64,000 nucleotides of DNA from Longirhabdus pacifica (GTDB taxonomy: Bacteria > Bacillota > Bacilli > Paenibacillales > DSM-105158): NCBI RefSeq assembly GCF_004115085.1, contig NZ_QXJP01000004.1, positions 62,001 to 126,000 of the forward strand. The letters are read 5' to 3'. The notes under the pieces are model-generated. The model was not told the DNA's origin. It worked only from the letters and a program-made list of their open reading frames with translations, and ran no database searches. Below, piece by piece: positions 45,334 to 53,784 of the stretch. The stretch's first letter is position 1. Each line of letters opens with the position of its first letter. The translations under genes and the position numbers were made by a program.

Positions 45334-46656
45334 TTAAATTCTTTCTATTTCTTCTTCTGCTCCTGTCTTTGCATTAATGTAAAGCCGATATACACTTCCG
45401 TTAGAGCGTCCTGTAAATTGATAGCATAACACTTCTTCATTCAAACCATTTTTAATAATAGCCAGTGTGACATCTTGTATTTTGAAATTCCCATTCAATT
45501 TCCTTTTTGCTTCGTCCATAGTGATTTCCGGTTCTTCTATCGTTCTTTCTTTGTTTTCAAATACATAATCTGATGCTTGGAAACCAGTAATATCTCCATT
45601 ATCTAAAGCTACTCTTACAATTACTTTTGCAGGGTATATGATGACATTGTCTTGATGAACAGCATAAGTAATACTAGCGACGTTGCCATATTCATCTACA
45701 TTTGTTACTTGCATATCACCATAATCCGCGCGTTGTAAGAAATTTTTCCCTTTCTCTATTGCTTGATCCGTACTGAGTTGTTTCGCACCAATTTCTTTAT
45801 CTTTGTAATACCAAATCAAGTGGCCGCCCTGCTTTGTATAGTCCATGTTCAATTTACTGTCATTGATTGTGGTGCTTACGCTGAACGTTTGATACTTTGT
45901 CTTTTTTCCATTTTCAGCAATATTAATGTCTTGATTATTGTTGTCTAATTTGAACAGCTTTGTCACTTTTTCTTTAATTTCAGCCATTGTAGAAGGTGTT
46001 CCTGATAATATTTCGTAGTTCTTTTCACCAAAGCTAGATACAGATGGCCCCCACTCCACTTCATCATACTCGCTAACTTTTTTATCCACTAACTTAAAAC
46101 CGTTTATGATTTTATTATCAAACTTTTCTTTTGTAGTTGCTAATTCTAATTCTACGTCCATCCACTTCAAATTATCTGCTAAGACGGATTTTTGCACCCC
46201 TTGGATTTCACCAGAAATCTCTTTTGTACGTTTATACAAGGTTTCTAATGTTTTTATTTCTTTATTACTCATTGGTTTGACACTTAAATCTCTAATAGCT
46301 GTTTGATAAGTGAAGCTGGATAAGTTGGACAACAATTGATCTGTTTTATGAAAAGGCATCAACGTTAAAGGCAATTGACTGATTTCGGATTGTGCTTGAT
46401 TCGTTATTCTCCATATGTTGATCAAACTTTTTTTCTGAAAATCTGTAGAAGTAGAACTTACAGCCAACGCATTACCTAGTTCCTGATTTAGCATTTGCAC
46501 ATGATAAGACAAATCATGAAACGATCGCTGGTATGTATTTTCTGCTTTCGTTAACACTGCTGTCTTTTCTTGATTTTCATTGTAGCCCCAATACGCTGTC
46601 CCTATTAATAAAAGTGCACAGATAGGAAATAAAATAGCGCTTATTTTTTTGTACAT
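45334..46656 (-). CDS. ypeB: Spore germination protein YpeB
   Basis: A 440-residue protein of the spore inner membrane region. One N-terminal membrane helix, a helical stretch, then three PepSY-like repeats in the C-terminal half (for example IEKGKNFLQRADYGD, MDEAKRKLNGNF). In Bacillus, YpeB and the cortex-lytic enzyme SleB stabilise each other and are encoded together. Here sleB is not adjacent. The ribosome site GGAAGGGG lies in a hairpin with a T run directly before the ATG. Confidence 0.93.
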   Translation of the reverse strand: MYKKISAILFPICALLLIGTAYWGYNENQEKTAVLTKAENTYQRSFHDLSYHVQMLNQELGNALAVSSTSTDFQKKSLINIWRITNQAQSEISQLPLTLMPFHKTDQLLSNLSSFTYQTAIRDLSVKPMSNKEIKTLETLYKRTKEISGEIQGVQKSVLADNLKWMDVELELATTKEKFDNKIINGFKLVDKKVSEYDEVEWGPSVSSFGEKNYEILSGTPSTMAEIKEKVTKLFKLDNNNQDINIAENGKKTKYQTFSVSTTINDSKLNMDYTKQGGHLIWYYKDKEIGAKQLSTDQAIEKGKNFLQRADYGDMQVTNVDEYGNVASITYAVHQDNVIIYPAKVIVRVALDNGDITGFQASDYVFENKERTIEEPEITMDEAKRKLNGNFKIQDVTLAIIKNGLNEEVLCYQFTGRSNGSVYRLYINAKTGAEEEIERI

Positions 46657-46663
46657 AAAAAAA

Positions 46664-46710
46664 CCCCTTCCTCAACGTTAATGACTTTATTGTTCGTTGG
46701 AAGAAGGAGC
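46664..46710 (-). promoter_or_regulatory. Hairpin overlapping the ypeB ribosome site
   Basis: CTTCC-AACG pairs with CGTT-GA-GGAAG across a 19-base loop. The 3' arm is the ribosome site and seven T follow, right before the ATG. It may be a terminator, or a structure that hides the ribosome site. Confidence 0.5.
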
Positions 46711-46743
46711 TTTATGCATTTTTAGTTAGATATAACATCAATA

Positions 46744-46793
46744 TTTTAGCGGTAATAAGTTGGTTAAACAGAGTCCATTCAAACTAACTTATA
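46744..46793 (+). repeat. Partial two-hairpin element (hairpin 2) at the end of prsW
   Basis: TTTAGCGGTAATAAGTTGG...CTAACTTAT matches the linker and hairpin 2 of the array at 4444. Its outer end supplies the TAA stop of prsW. Hairpin 1 is missing. Confidence 0.75.
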
Positions 46794-47475
46794 TACTAAC
46801 ATCAACAAAATATGGTGACTTTTTGTTTAAGCTTTGCAGTCGGTATAAACTCAAAGCCCATAGAAATAACATAAATGGAATAATGATAGCATGCATCCAT
46901 ACGTTATATTGACTCATATTAATGTAATTAAAACTTCCGTGCCATAACACTGGAGATAGGATCGAAAGCCCTACATACATATATTTCTTCGTACCTGCTA
47001 CATCAAACTTAGATAAAGCTAAATAATAACCCATCGTAACGGCAAACAAAGCATGTCCTGAAACAGGTAGTAATGCCCTAAGCATCATCACGGTGATACT
47101 AGCATCAAGTGACCATGCATACAATATATTTTCTAGAGTCGCAAAACCTAATGATACCGAAACAGCATATACGATTCCATCAGAAGGTTCATCGAATGAT
47201 GAATGTGTGTAAACCAGATAATATAAAATGAACCATTTCAGAAATTCCTCAACGAGTGCAGATACAATAAAAGCATTTACAGCAACACCTTGTCCAACCC
47301 AAAGAATTAGCCCTCTTTGAATAATAACTACGGGCAAAACAATTAAAACTCCTGCTACAAATAACCTTAAGATGAGCTGAAATGGTGGTGATGTATATTC
47401 GTGTTTTAAATAAAAATAGAGCATCAGGGCAATTCCAGGAGCAAGTGCTGCAATAATTCCAGAAATGACCGTCAA
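46789..47475 (-). CDS. prsW: Membrane protease PrsW
   Basis: PrsW makes the first cut in the anti-sigma-W factor RsiW in Bacillus subtilis. It is an intramembrane metalloprotease-like protein of 228 residues with about eight helices. The family residues are EEFLKW, GHALFAV and WHGSFNY. The frame opens to 47574, but a TTG at 47475 with GGGGG 9 bases upstream matches the family N-terminus (APGIALMLYFYLK). The stop codon lies in the repeat element. Confidence 0.9.
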   Translation of the reverse strand: MTVISGIIAALAPGIALMLYFYLKHEYTSPPFQLILRLFVAGVLIVLPVVIIQRGLILWVGQGVAVNAFIVSALVEEFLKWFILYYLVYTHSSFDEPSDGIVYAVSVSLGFATLENILYAWSLDASITVMMLRALLPVSGHALFAVTMGYYLALSKFDVAGTKKYMYVGLSILSPVLWHGSFNYINMSQYNVWMHAIIIPFMLFLWALSLYRLQSLNKKSPYFVDVSI

Positions 47476-47642
47476 CTGAATTAACCCCCAAACAAAAAAA
47501 GACTTCACCGTGTTATTTAGTCCATGTTCAAGGGCAGAAAAACCAGATGGTTTGTAACAACCACCCGCTATCATTCTTCCTTACATGTGTAGACTTGGGG
47601 CTCACCCGCTAAATAAAGATGAACTAAACAATGAAATCTTAT

Positions 47643-48260
47643 TTATGAATTAAAATGCTGCTTAATAACCTCCAGCGCATTTTCCGCTATGATTACTTTA
47701 CCATACTCCACTAGAAAAGCTTCTGTCAGCACTACTTTTTCTCCGTACTCTAATAAAGTAGCATCTAGTAAAGCATGTTCTGTGCTTTCACTATCAAAAG
47801 GACTAAACTGCAGTACGTATTGATTTTGATAATGATATAATGTGCCACCGTTCTCCACCTCAAGATGAAGTCTATGAACAGCAGAGACTAAATCTTCAAA
47901 ATCGGCGAAAGAAACCGTTAACCATTCATCTTCCTCATCATCCATCGTGACTTGCATATCATACATATGCTCTTCTAACTCTATGTCATCCATTTCTTCA
48001 TTTGACTTATCATGATCAAATTTTCCTTTTGTCACAATAACAACCATCCCTTGTGCGGGTAAAGAAAAGACCTCAACACCTAAAGGTCCTATCGCTTCAA
48101 ACCCTAGTTCTGTATAAGCCTGATCCATCATATCACTAAATAATTCATGAACCTTAGGAATTTCCCTCCACATATCATCCTTCTGAATGCCGCGTTCTAC
48201 CAAGTCGTCAAATGTTAGGAAAATCCTTATTTTGTCTTGACTTAATCGTTCTATTTTCAT
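47643..48260 (-). CDS. mecB: MecA-family adaptor protein
   Basis: A 205-residue adaptor of the MecA/YpbH family that in Bacillus delivers substrates to ClpCP. MKIERLSQDKIRIFLTFDDLVERGI is the conserved N-terminal substrate-binding start; the C-terminal half (FADFEDLVSAVHRL) binds ClpC. A very acidic linker joins them. Position near prsW fits YpbH (MecB). Ribosome site AAGGAGGG. Confidence 0.9.
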   Translation of the reverse strand: MKIERLSQDKIRIFLTFDDLVERGIQKDDMWREIPKVHELFSDMMDQAYTELGFEAIGPLGVEVFSLPAQGMVVIVTKGKFDHDKSNEEMDDIELEEHMYDMQVTMDDEEDEWLTVSFADFEDLVSAVHRLHLEVENGGTLYHYQNQYVLQFSPFDSESTEHALLDATLLEYGEKVVLTEAFLVEYGKVIIAENALEVIKQHFNS

Positions 48261-48402
48261 GAAGGACCCTCCTTGCTACATCCTATATGTCTAAAATATG
48301 TTATACCTTAAAAACTGTGAATAAAAAAGGCGTGTACGAAATATTCACTTGCTGATAAAGATATAATATAAAGTGTTTATTGAAATGTTGGATCAAAAAA
48401 TT

Positions 48403-48425
48403 ATGATACAACATCATCGTATCAT
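48403..48425. repeat. Inverted repeat upstream of mecB
   Basis: ATGATAC and GTATCAT with 9 bases between, in the gap before mecB. It could be an operator or a short hairpin. No repressor is suggested by the context. Confidence 0.45.
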
Positions 48426-48477
48426 TAATCACTCATTTTTGCACTATAAAAATATAATATTAAATAAAAAAAATGCA

Positions 48478-48524
48478 ACGAAAAAATCATTTCCACTACA
48501 TATAATAAATGGAAATGATTTCTT
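48478..48524 (-). terminator. Terminator after the 48572-48970 gene
   Basis: AAATCATTTCCA / TGGAAATGATTT with about 15 bases of loop, then six T on the minus strand. Confidence 0.7.
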
Positions 48525-48571
48525 GTTAAAATGAGTATGACATTGTGTTTGTTTCAGGTGTTCATTTACAT

Positions 48572-48970
48572 TTAATGAACGCTTGTTGACTGTTCCTTGC
48601 TTTCACTTAATATTTTGTCCACTTCATGCTTTACTTTCGGATCTTGATTTACAAGCTCCTTTACCTTGTCTAACCCCACTCCATCTTTTCCCTTACTACT
48701 ACTCACACTTTTGCTATGCATGGATGACTTACTGTTTGTGCTACTGTTGCTGCTGGTGTCTAGCTTCGTATGGTTCATTTGTTGACTAAAATATTGCTCT
48801 AATCTGCCGTCTACCATATCTTTCATAGCATCTTTTGCAGAATGCATCATGGTGTTCAGACCGTTTCCCACTTCTGTCATCATTTGCATTCGTGCTTTTT
48901 TAGTTTCATTCATATACATTGTGGCTACGGCACCGAACATAACACCCATTATAAACCCAGTAGTACGCAT
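48572..48970 (-). CDS. Hypothetical membrane-anchored protein, YtxH-like plan
   Basis: A 132-residue protein with a short hydrophobic N-terminus (TGFIMGVMFGAVATMYM), a Met-rich helical part and a Ser-rich linker (about 75-100), ending in a charged helix. The plan recalls YtxH-type proteins but I do not recognise the family. ATG at 48970 with GGAGGT upstream. It is divergent from the deacetylase gene. Confidence 0.6.
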   Translation of the reverse strand: MRTTGFIMGVMFGAVATMYMNETKKARMQMMTEVGNGLNTMMHSAKDAMKDMVDGRLEQYFSQQMNHTKLDTSSNSSTNSKSSMHSKSVSSSKGKDGVGLDKVKELVNQDPKVKHEVDKILSESKEQSTSVH

Positions 48971-49069
48971 GGCTGTAACCTCCATTCTTCTCTTTTTTGT
49001 AGCACTTTTAGCTTTTGCTACTTACGTTATCTCATGCAACGTAAATGTAGGAAAAAGTGAACGCAGTAG

Positions 49070-49098
49070 TAGGCACATTTTTCATAAACCGTTATAAT
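49070..49098 (+). promoter_or_regulatory. Possible sigma-A promoter of the deacetylase gene
   Basis: TAGGCA, 17 bases, TATAAT on the plus strand, about 50 bases before the ATG at 49150. Confidence 0.5.
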
Positions 49099-49149
49099 GT
49101 AAATACATTCACTTTTAGCAAATTTAAACATAATGGGAGAGAAAAAAGT

Positions 49150-50031
49150 ATGAACAAAAAAATTCTTTTAACTTCAATGTTAGCTTTTCTCGTCGTAGCT
49201 GGATGTCAATCCGATTCATCGTTGGATACAGCCACAGATGAAACAGAACCTTCTCAGGAGGTAGTGGAACAAGTGGTAACTGACGGCACAAAGGAGCAGG
49301 AACAAGATAATAATGAGAGCAATACAGAAGAAACGAGCCAAGATGATGACATGGAAGAACAAAATAACCAGTCTGTAGAAGTCGATAAAATATATTATAT
49401 GGATCAAAATTACATCATAAAGCCGATGAATGAAAATGTAGACAGCAAAGTCGTACTATTAACGTTCGATGATGGACCGAAAAAAGAAGAAACGGTAGTG
49501 GAAATGTTAAATATTTTGGAAGACCATGATGCGAAAGCCATTTTTTTCGTTAATGGACATAGAATAGAAGTAAATCCAGAGCTACTTACTACCATTCATG
49601 AAAAAGGGCAAATCATTGGCAACCATGCGTGGGATCATATTCTATTGGATGAATTGACGAATGAAGAGATTGACCAACAAGTCGATGACGTGCAAGACAT
49701 AGTGGAAACATTAACAGGAACAGCGCCTCAATTCTTTCGCGCACCACATGGAAAAACGAATACGTACTTAAGAGAAAAGTTAGCAGCTTCGGATATTTTA
49801 TATATGAATTGGTCCAATGGCTCACTGGATTGGAGTGCCAATCCCGATGAGCAAAATGCACAATTTGTCATCGATAACGTCATGAACCAACTCCATCAAG
49901 GGAGCAATATTCTTATGCACGAAAACACCTGGACGATTGAAGCACTAGATACGTTATTAACCAAACTAGAAGAAGAAGGATATTCCTTCGTAGATCCTGC
50001 AGCCATTGATATTCATTATGAAGTAGAATAA
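49150..50031 (+). CDS. Polysaccharide deacetylase lipoprotein
   Basis: A 293-residue protein with a lipoprotein signal (LVVAGC, Cys at residue 18) and an acidic, Glu/Gln-rich linker to about residue 80. The NodB-type domain follows: LTFDDGP (catalytic Asp pair), HAWDH (metal histidines), FRAPHGKTN and LMHE. It probably removes acetyl groups from peptidoglycan or another glycan outside the cell. ATG at 49150 with GGGAGAG upstream. Confidence 0.9.
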   Translation: MNKKILLTSMLAFLVVAGCQSDSSLDTATDETEPSQEVVEQVVTDGTKEQEQDNNESNTEETSQDDDMEEQNNQSVEVDKIYYMDQNYIIKPMNENVDSKVVLLTFDDGPKKEETVVEMLNILEDHDAKAIFFVNGHRIEVNPELLTTIHEKGQIIGNHAWDHILLDELTNEEIDQQVDDVQDIVETLTGTAPQFFRAPHGKTNTYLREKLAASDILYMNWSNGSLDWSANPDEQNAQFVIDNVMNQLHQGSNILMHENTWTIEALDTLLTKLEEEGYSFVDPAAIDIHYEVE

Positions 50032-50105
50032 TAAAATCGGCAGGTCTCATATATCAATGTAAACTGAATTTCTACTGAGATTGTTTAGAATAGGGAGAAA
50101 TGAAA

Positions 50106-50354
50106 ATGGAATGGATTATAGATAAGTTGAATGAACTTGTTCAACCAACTTATTACCACTAAGCATAAGATGGAGAAATCTCTACATCAGTTTTTACGCC
50201 TGGCTACTGAGGCGTAAACTTGTATCTCATTATTTCTCCATCTTATATAGCTTGTGTTGCACTAGGAATTGCTGTTGAATGTGATTTGAAAAGAAAAAAA
50301 TTGGAAAACCGAATAAACGAACTAGAAAGACAAATGGATATGATGCAAAAGTGA
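50106..50354 (+). pseudogene. Small membrane protein gene split by the two-hairpin element
   Basis: The first five codons (MEWII), after a GGGAG ribosome site, run into the element and stop. After the element a frame continues with ACVALGIAVECDLKRKK and a charged helix to a TGA at 50354. Removing 129 bp (the 124-bp element plus one copy of the 5-bp TATAG duplication) restores an unbroken 39-codon frame. It codes for a small protein with one membrane helix and a coiled coil, a plan common in Bacillaceae. Function unknown. Confidence 0.8.
50122..50245 (-). repeat. Two-hairpin element with a 5-bp target duplication
   Basis: A complete 124-bp copy in the reverse orientation (ATAAGTTGAA...CATCTTA), flanked by TATAG at 50117-50121 and 50246-50250. 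The outer stem of hairpin 1 reads AAGATGGAGAAAT / ATTTCTCCATCTT, with a compensating change relative to the array at 4444. Confidence 0.93.
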
Positions 50355-50414
50355 GCTACTACGCGTATTAATTAACATTTGCAAAACCAGTTGAAGACAT
50401 TACTTTAACTTATT

Positions 50415-50443
50415 TTAAAAAAGCCCACCTAAAAAAGGTGGGC
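50415..50443 (-). terminator. Terminator after the 50474 gene
   Basis: GCCCACC / GGTGGGC with a 7-8 base loop and six T on the minus strand. Confidence 0.88.
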
Positions 50444-50473
50444 GTAATATACCGTGAAACATAATGCAGGATT

Positions 50474-50689
50474 CTACAATGATTTCCCCCACATCATTAA
50501 ACTTACAGTGAGAGCTAAAAATACTAGTACTAACGTCAAATAATAAAGTCGTATGTATTTCCCTTTATTAGAAGGATGTTTGTGTCTACGAGAAGTAAAA
50601 GCATACTCTTCTGCTGCTTGATCTTTTTGTTGTTCTTTTTGTAAGTTCTCGTAGTCCAATTCCACCCTTGGCATATGTTGATTATTCAT
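50474..50689 (-). CDS. Small C-terminally anchored membrane protein
   Basis: A 71-residue protein, hydrophilic for about 45 residues and then with one membrane helix (about 47-67) near the C-terminus. I do not recognise it. Its ATG overlaps the ypbD stop (ATGA), and the last codons of ypbD (AGG AGG) serve as its ribosome site, so the two are coupled. Confidence 0.7.
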   Translation of the reverse strand: MNNQHMPRVELDYENLQKEQQKDQAAEEYAFTSRRHKHPSNKGKYIRLYYLTLVLVFLALTVSLMMWGKSL

Positions 50690-51279
50690 TTTTTCCTCCT
50701 AAAACGAAGCACGCAACCGGATATAAAGTCAATGAGAAAATGAGCAAAGATAGGAGCCCATAACGTACCTGTCACATCATAAATATATCCTAATCCGAAA
50801 CTGGATGCAAAAACGATACTGGTCATCAACCAGTGCTGTAAGTAACGAAAATGTATAGCGGCAAAAAATACACTTGTCCAATAATTTCCCCAAGCGTGCT
50901 GCAATGCTCCGCGAAATAACATCTCTTCACAGAAAGCAACGATGAAAGAAAGCACCGCAATGTGCAAAATGTTACGATTACCAAAAATCTTTTCATTCAC
51001 TCCACCATCGTCAATCACATGTTCCGGAACAAATTGCGATAAAACAAGATCCAATAACATAAGTACGATTGCAAACCCTAAGCCCCACCATAACCATGTT
51101 TCATAATTGGATAAAGGAGAAAATAATCCTGGTGGCACTCGTTGTTGAAAAAACAACATGATAAGCGCGATCGTTAACGTTAAACCTTGCGTAAAATATA
51201 AATTTATCAACAACAAGCGATCGCTTATATTATCTATGTTTACACGTTTGAATTTTAAACGATATTTTTTTTTCTTCAT
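50686..51279 (-). CDS. ypbD: CPBP-family intramembrane protease-like protein
   Basis: A 197-residue membrane protein of the CPBP (Abi/CAAX protease) family. The motif CEEMLFRGAL (EExxxR), FAAIHFR and the C-terminal HFLIDF are the metal-site segments, so it may be an active protease. The place near serA fits YpbD of Bacillus subtilis. ATG at 51279 with GGAGAGGAT upstream. Confidence 0.82.
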   Translation of the reverse strand: MKKKKYRLKFKRVNIDNISDRLLLINLYFTQGLTLTIALIMLFFQQRVPPGLFSPLSNYETWLWWGLGFAIVLMLLDLVLSQFVPEHVIDDGGVNEKIFGNRNILHIAVLSFIVAFCEEMLFRGALQHAWGNYWTSVFFAAIHFRYLQHWLMTSIVFASSFGLGYIYDVTGTLWAPIFAHFLIDFISGCVLRFRRKK

Positions 51280-51327
51280 CAAAATCCTCTCCATCATTGT
51301 TACAACAAGTTGCAACCACTTCCACTT

Positions 51328-51651
51328 TCAGTCGTATGCAACACCTTTTTGTGCAGCGATAGCAGCCATTCCACCTACAACATTGATGACATTTTCATAA
51401 CCATGATTCACTAAATAGTCCGCAACGAATTGACTTCGCATGCCGTGTGCACAAACGGAATAAATAGCTTTATCTTTTGGTAAACGATCTAAAGAATAAG
51501 GTACATCGTTCATAGGAATAAATAATGCTTCATCTAATTTATATTGTTCATATTCATGCGGTTCTCTCACATCTAAGATAATAGTTTGAGCCAGCTCTTG
51601 ATTCTCGAGTTTTTGCAAAAATTCATCTACTTCTATTTGTTTCACGCTCAT
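51328..51651 (-). CDS. Rhodanese-like domain protein
   Basis: A single rhodanese domain of 107 residues. The active-site cysteine is in VCAHGMRS, and VREPHEYEQYKL is the typical first motif. It could be a sulfurtransferase or persulfide carrier; the partner is unknown. ATG at 51651 with GGAGGG upstream. Confidence 0.9.
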   Translation of the reverse strand: MSVKQIEVDEFLQKLENQELAQTIILDVREPHEYEQYKLDEALFIPMNDVPYSLDRLPKDKAIYSVCAHGMRSQFVADYLVNHGYENVINVVGGMAAIAAQKGVAYD

Positions 51652-51756
51652 TTTTTTCCCTCCTGCTGTTGTAAACCACACTTTTAATAATCTCAGCATA
51701 ACCAATCAAACGTTAAAATTCAAGTAATGAGAATGCAACTTAAGCCAAATGAGTAG

Positions 51757-51785
51757 TTGACAGTACAAAAATCTCATGATAAAGT
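51757..51785 (+). promoter_or_regulatory. Sigma-A promoter of the serA T-box operon
   Basis: TTGACA (51757-51762), 17 bases, TAAAGT (51780-51785). Transcription would start near 51792, just before the T-box leader. Confidence 0.75.
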
Positions 51786-51791
51786 TGTAAA

Positions 51792-52066
51792 AAATTAAAA
51801 CACGATGACGGAGCCAAACTTATATCGTAAACTTTAGAGAGCCGATGGATGGTGCAAATCGGTGTTGCGAAAAAGCGGAGCACTCCAGAGTGATTATGTT
51901 GAACGTACGTAAGTAGATATAATCGGTTTAAAACCGTTATCATTAAGGTCAATGACCTACTAAGGCCTGAACGTGTGAACGTTCGGTAAATTAGGGTGGC
52001 AACGCGAAAATAACTCTCGTCCCTTTTCATACAAATAAAAGTATGGGGCGAGGGTTTTTTTATATA
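51792..52066 (+). promoter_or_regulatory. Serine T-box riboswitch leader
   Basis: The T-box sequence AGGGTGGCAACGCG is at 51993-52006, followed by a terminator stem (CTCGTCCC...CATAC / GTATGGGGCGAG) with T run at about 52015-52066. A UCC serine codon at 51884-51886, in the descending arm of stem I, is the likely specifier. Uncharged tRNA-Ser should bind it and let transcription continue into serA and serS. Confidence 0.93.
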
Positions 52067-52095
52067 CACTTTTATCTTTAGGAGGAAACCATACC

Positions 52096-53685
52096 ATGTT
52101 TAAAGTACTAGTTTCAGATCCAATCAGTGATATTGGAATTCAACAGCTTCACGATGCTACAGATGTACAGGTAGACAAAAAGACGGGACTTGCTGAAGAA
52201 GAATTACTTTCTATTATCCATGAATATGATGCACTTCTCGTCCGTAGCCAAACTAAGGTAACCAAACGTATCATGGAACAAGCAACACGTTTAAAAGCCA
52301 TCGGAAGAGCTGGGGTTGGTGTGGATAATATTGATTTGGATGCAGCAACAGAGAGAGGCATTATTGTTGTGAATGCTCCTGACGGAAACACCGTTTCCAC
52401 TTGTGAACATGCTTTTGCTATGATGATTTCTTTAGCAAGAAATATCCCCCAAGCTTATGCTAAAACGATAACTGGAGAATGGGACCGCAAGTCGTTTGTA
52501 GGAGCGGAACTACGCGGTAAAACGCTCGGTATTATTGGTATGGGTCGTATCGGTAGTGAAGTAGCGAAAAGAGCGAGAGTATTTTCCATGCAAATCATCG
52601 CTTATGATCCGTTTCTTTCAGAGGAAAGAGCAGAGAAATTAGGAGTCACCTTAGGGTCTGTAGAAGAGGTGATTACGGCTGCTGATTTTATTACCGTGCA
52701 TACTCCTTTAACGAAAGAAACACACCATATCATTGGGAAAGATCAATTTATGCAAATGAAAAAAGGGGTTCGCATTATTAACTGTGCACGAGGTGGCATC
52801 ATTGACGAGCAGGCATTGGTAGAAGCTTTAGATATGGACATCGTGGCTGGAGCAGCATTTGACGTATTTGAACAAGAACCTCCTGCACCAGATCATCCAT
52901 TTTTATCTCATCCAAAAGTTGTGGTTACTCCACATTTAGGTGCATCTACTGTGGAAGCACAAGAAAATGTAGCTATCGATGTTGCGGAAGAAGTACTGCA
53001 TATTTTGCGTCAAGAGCCATTTAAAAATGCAGTAAACATTCCTCCTGTTTCTCCAAGTGTGCTAAACAAATTACAACCATACTTTGAACTTTCAGAAAAA
53101 ATGGGTCAGTTCGTGGGGCAAATTGCGAACGGTGGCGTTCGAGAGATTAAAATAAATTACTCTGGAGAACTAGCAGATGTGGATACGACTCCACTAGCAC
53201 GTTTAATTATAAAGGGCATATTGTCGCATCACTTTGGCAATGATGTCAACATTGTCAATGCCATGCATTTAGCTAAATCAAGAGATATTCATATTGAAAG
53301 AATGAAATCTTCAAAAACAAAAGGTTTTACAAACTTAATAACTTTAAGCATTCATACGAATAATGAAGAAAGACAAATTGCAGGAACGTTGTTAAACGGT
53401 TATGGTCCACGCATTGTGGAAATCGATCACTACCCAGTAGATATCGCGCCAGATGGTAATTTCCTTTATGTTTCTCATCATGACAAGCCAGGAATGATTG
53501 GTCATATTGGAACGTTATTAGGTAGCAACGATATCAACATCGCAACGATGCAAGTAGGACGTAAGCAAGCAGGTGGAGATGCGATCATGGTGCTTACTGT
53601 GGACAGGCTGCTTGATAAGCCTGTATTACAAGCACTGCATCAACTTGAAGCATTAACTTCTGTGAAATCTGTTGTCCTGCAGTAA
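52096..53685 (+). CDS. serA: D-3-phosphoglycerate dehydrogenase
   Basis: SerA starts serine synthesis. The 529-residue protein has a substrate domain, an NAD domain ([16 protein letters not shown] near residue 150; catalytic His in PHLGAST), an intervening domain, and a C-terminal ACT domain ([15 protein letters not shown]) for serine feedback. Ribosome site AGGAGG. Controlled by the T-box leader. Confidence 0.97.
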   Translation: MFKVLVSDPISDIGIQQLHDATDVQVDKKTGLAEEELLSIIHEYDALLVRSQTKVTKRIMEQATRLKAIGRAGVGVDNIDLDAATERGIIVVNAPDGNTVSTCEHAFAMMISLARNIPQAYAKTITGEWDRKSFVGAELRGKTLGIIGMGRIGSEVAKRARVFSMQIIAYDPFLSEERAEKLGVTLGSVEEVITAADFITVHTPLTKETHHIIGKDQFMQMKKGVRIINCARGGIIDEQALVEALDMDIVAGAAFDVFEQEPPAPDHPFLSHPKVVVTPHLGASTVEAQENVAIDVAEEVLHILRQEPFKNAVNIPPVSPSVLNKLQPYFELSEKMGQFVGQIANGGVREIKINYSGELADVDTTPLARLIIKGILSHHFGNDVNIVNAMHLAKSRDIHIERMKSSKTKGFTNLITLSIHTNNEERQIAGTLLNGYGPRIVEIDHYPVDIAPDGNFLYVSHHDKPGMIGHIGTLLGSNDINIATMQVGRKQAGGDAIMVLTVDRLLDKPVLQALHQLEALTSVKSVVLQ

Positions 53686-53717
53686 CATTGCCTATTTCGG
53701 TATGCTAAAACAAAAAG

Positions 53718-53756
53718 GAGAGTCGGGAGTTCATTCTTCTGGCTCTCTATTTTTAT
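53718..53756 (+). terminator. Possible weak terminator between serA and serS
   Basis: GAGAGTC / GGCTCTC with a 16-base loop and TATTTTTAT after it. It may reduce read-through into serS. Confidence 0.5.
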
Positions 53757-53784
53757 CCACAATGTATGAAAGGAGACATGATTC

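Noticed and set aside
47476-47574. Longer N-terminus of PrsW
   Set aside because: The ATG at 47574 has its ribosome site one base away; the TTG at 47475 has a proper site and fits the family's start.
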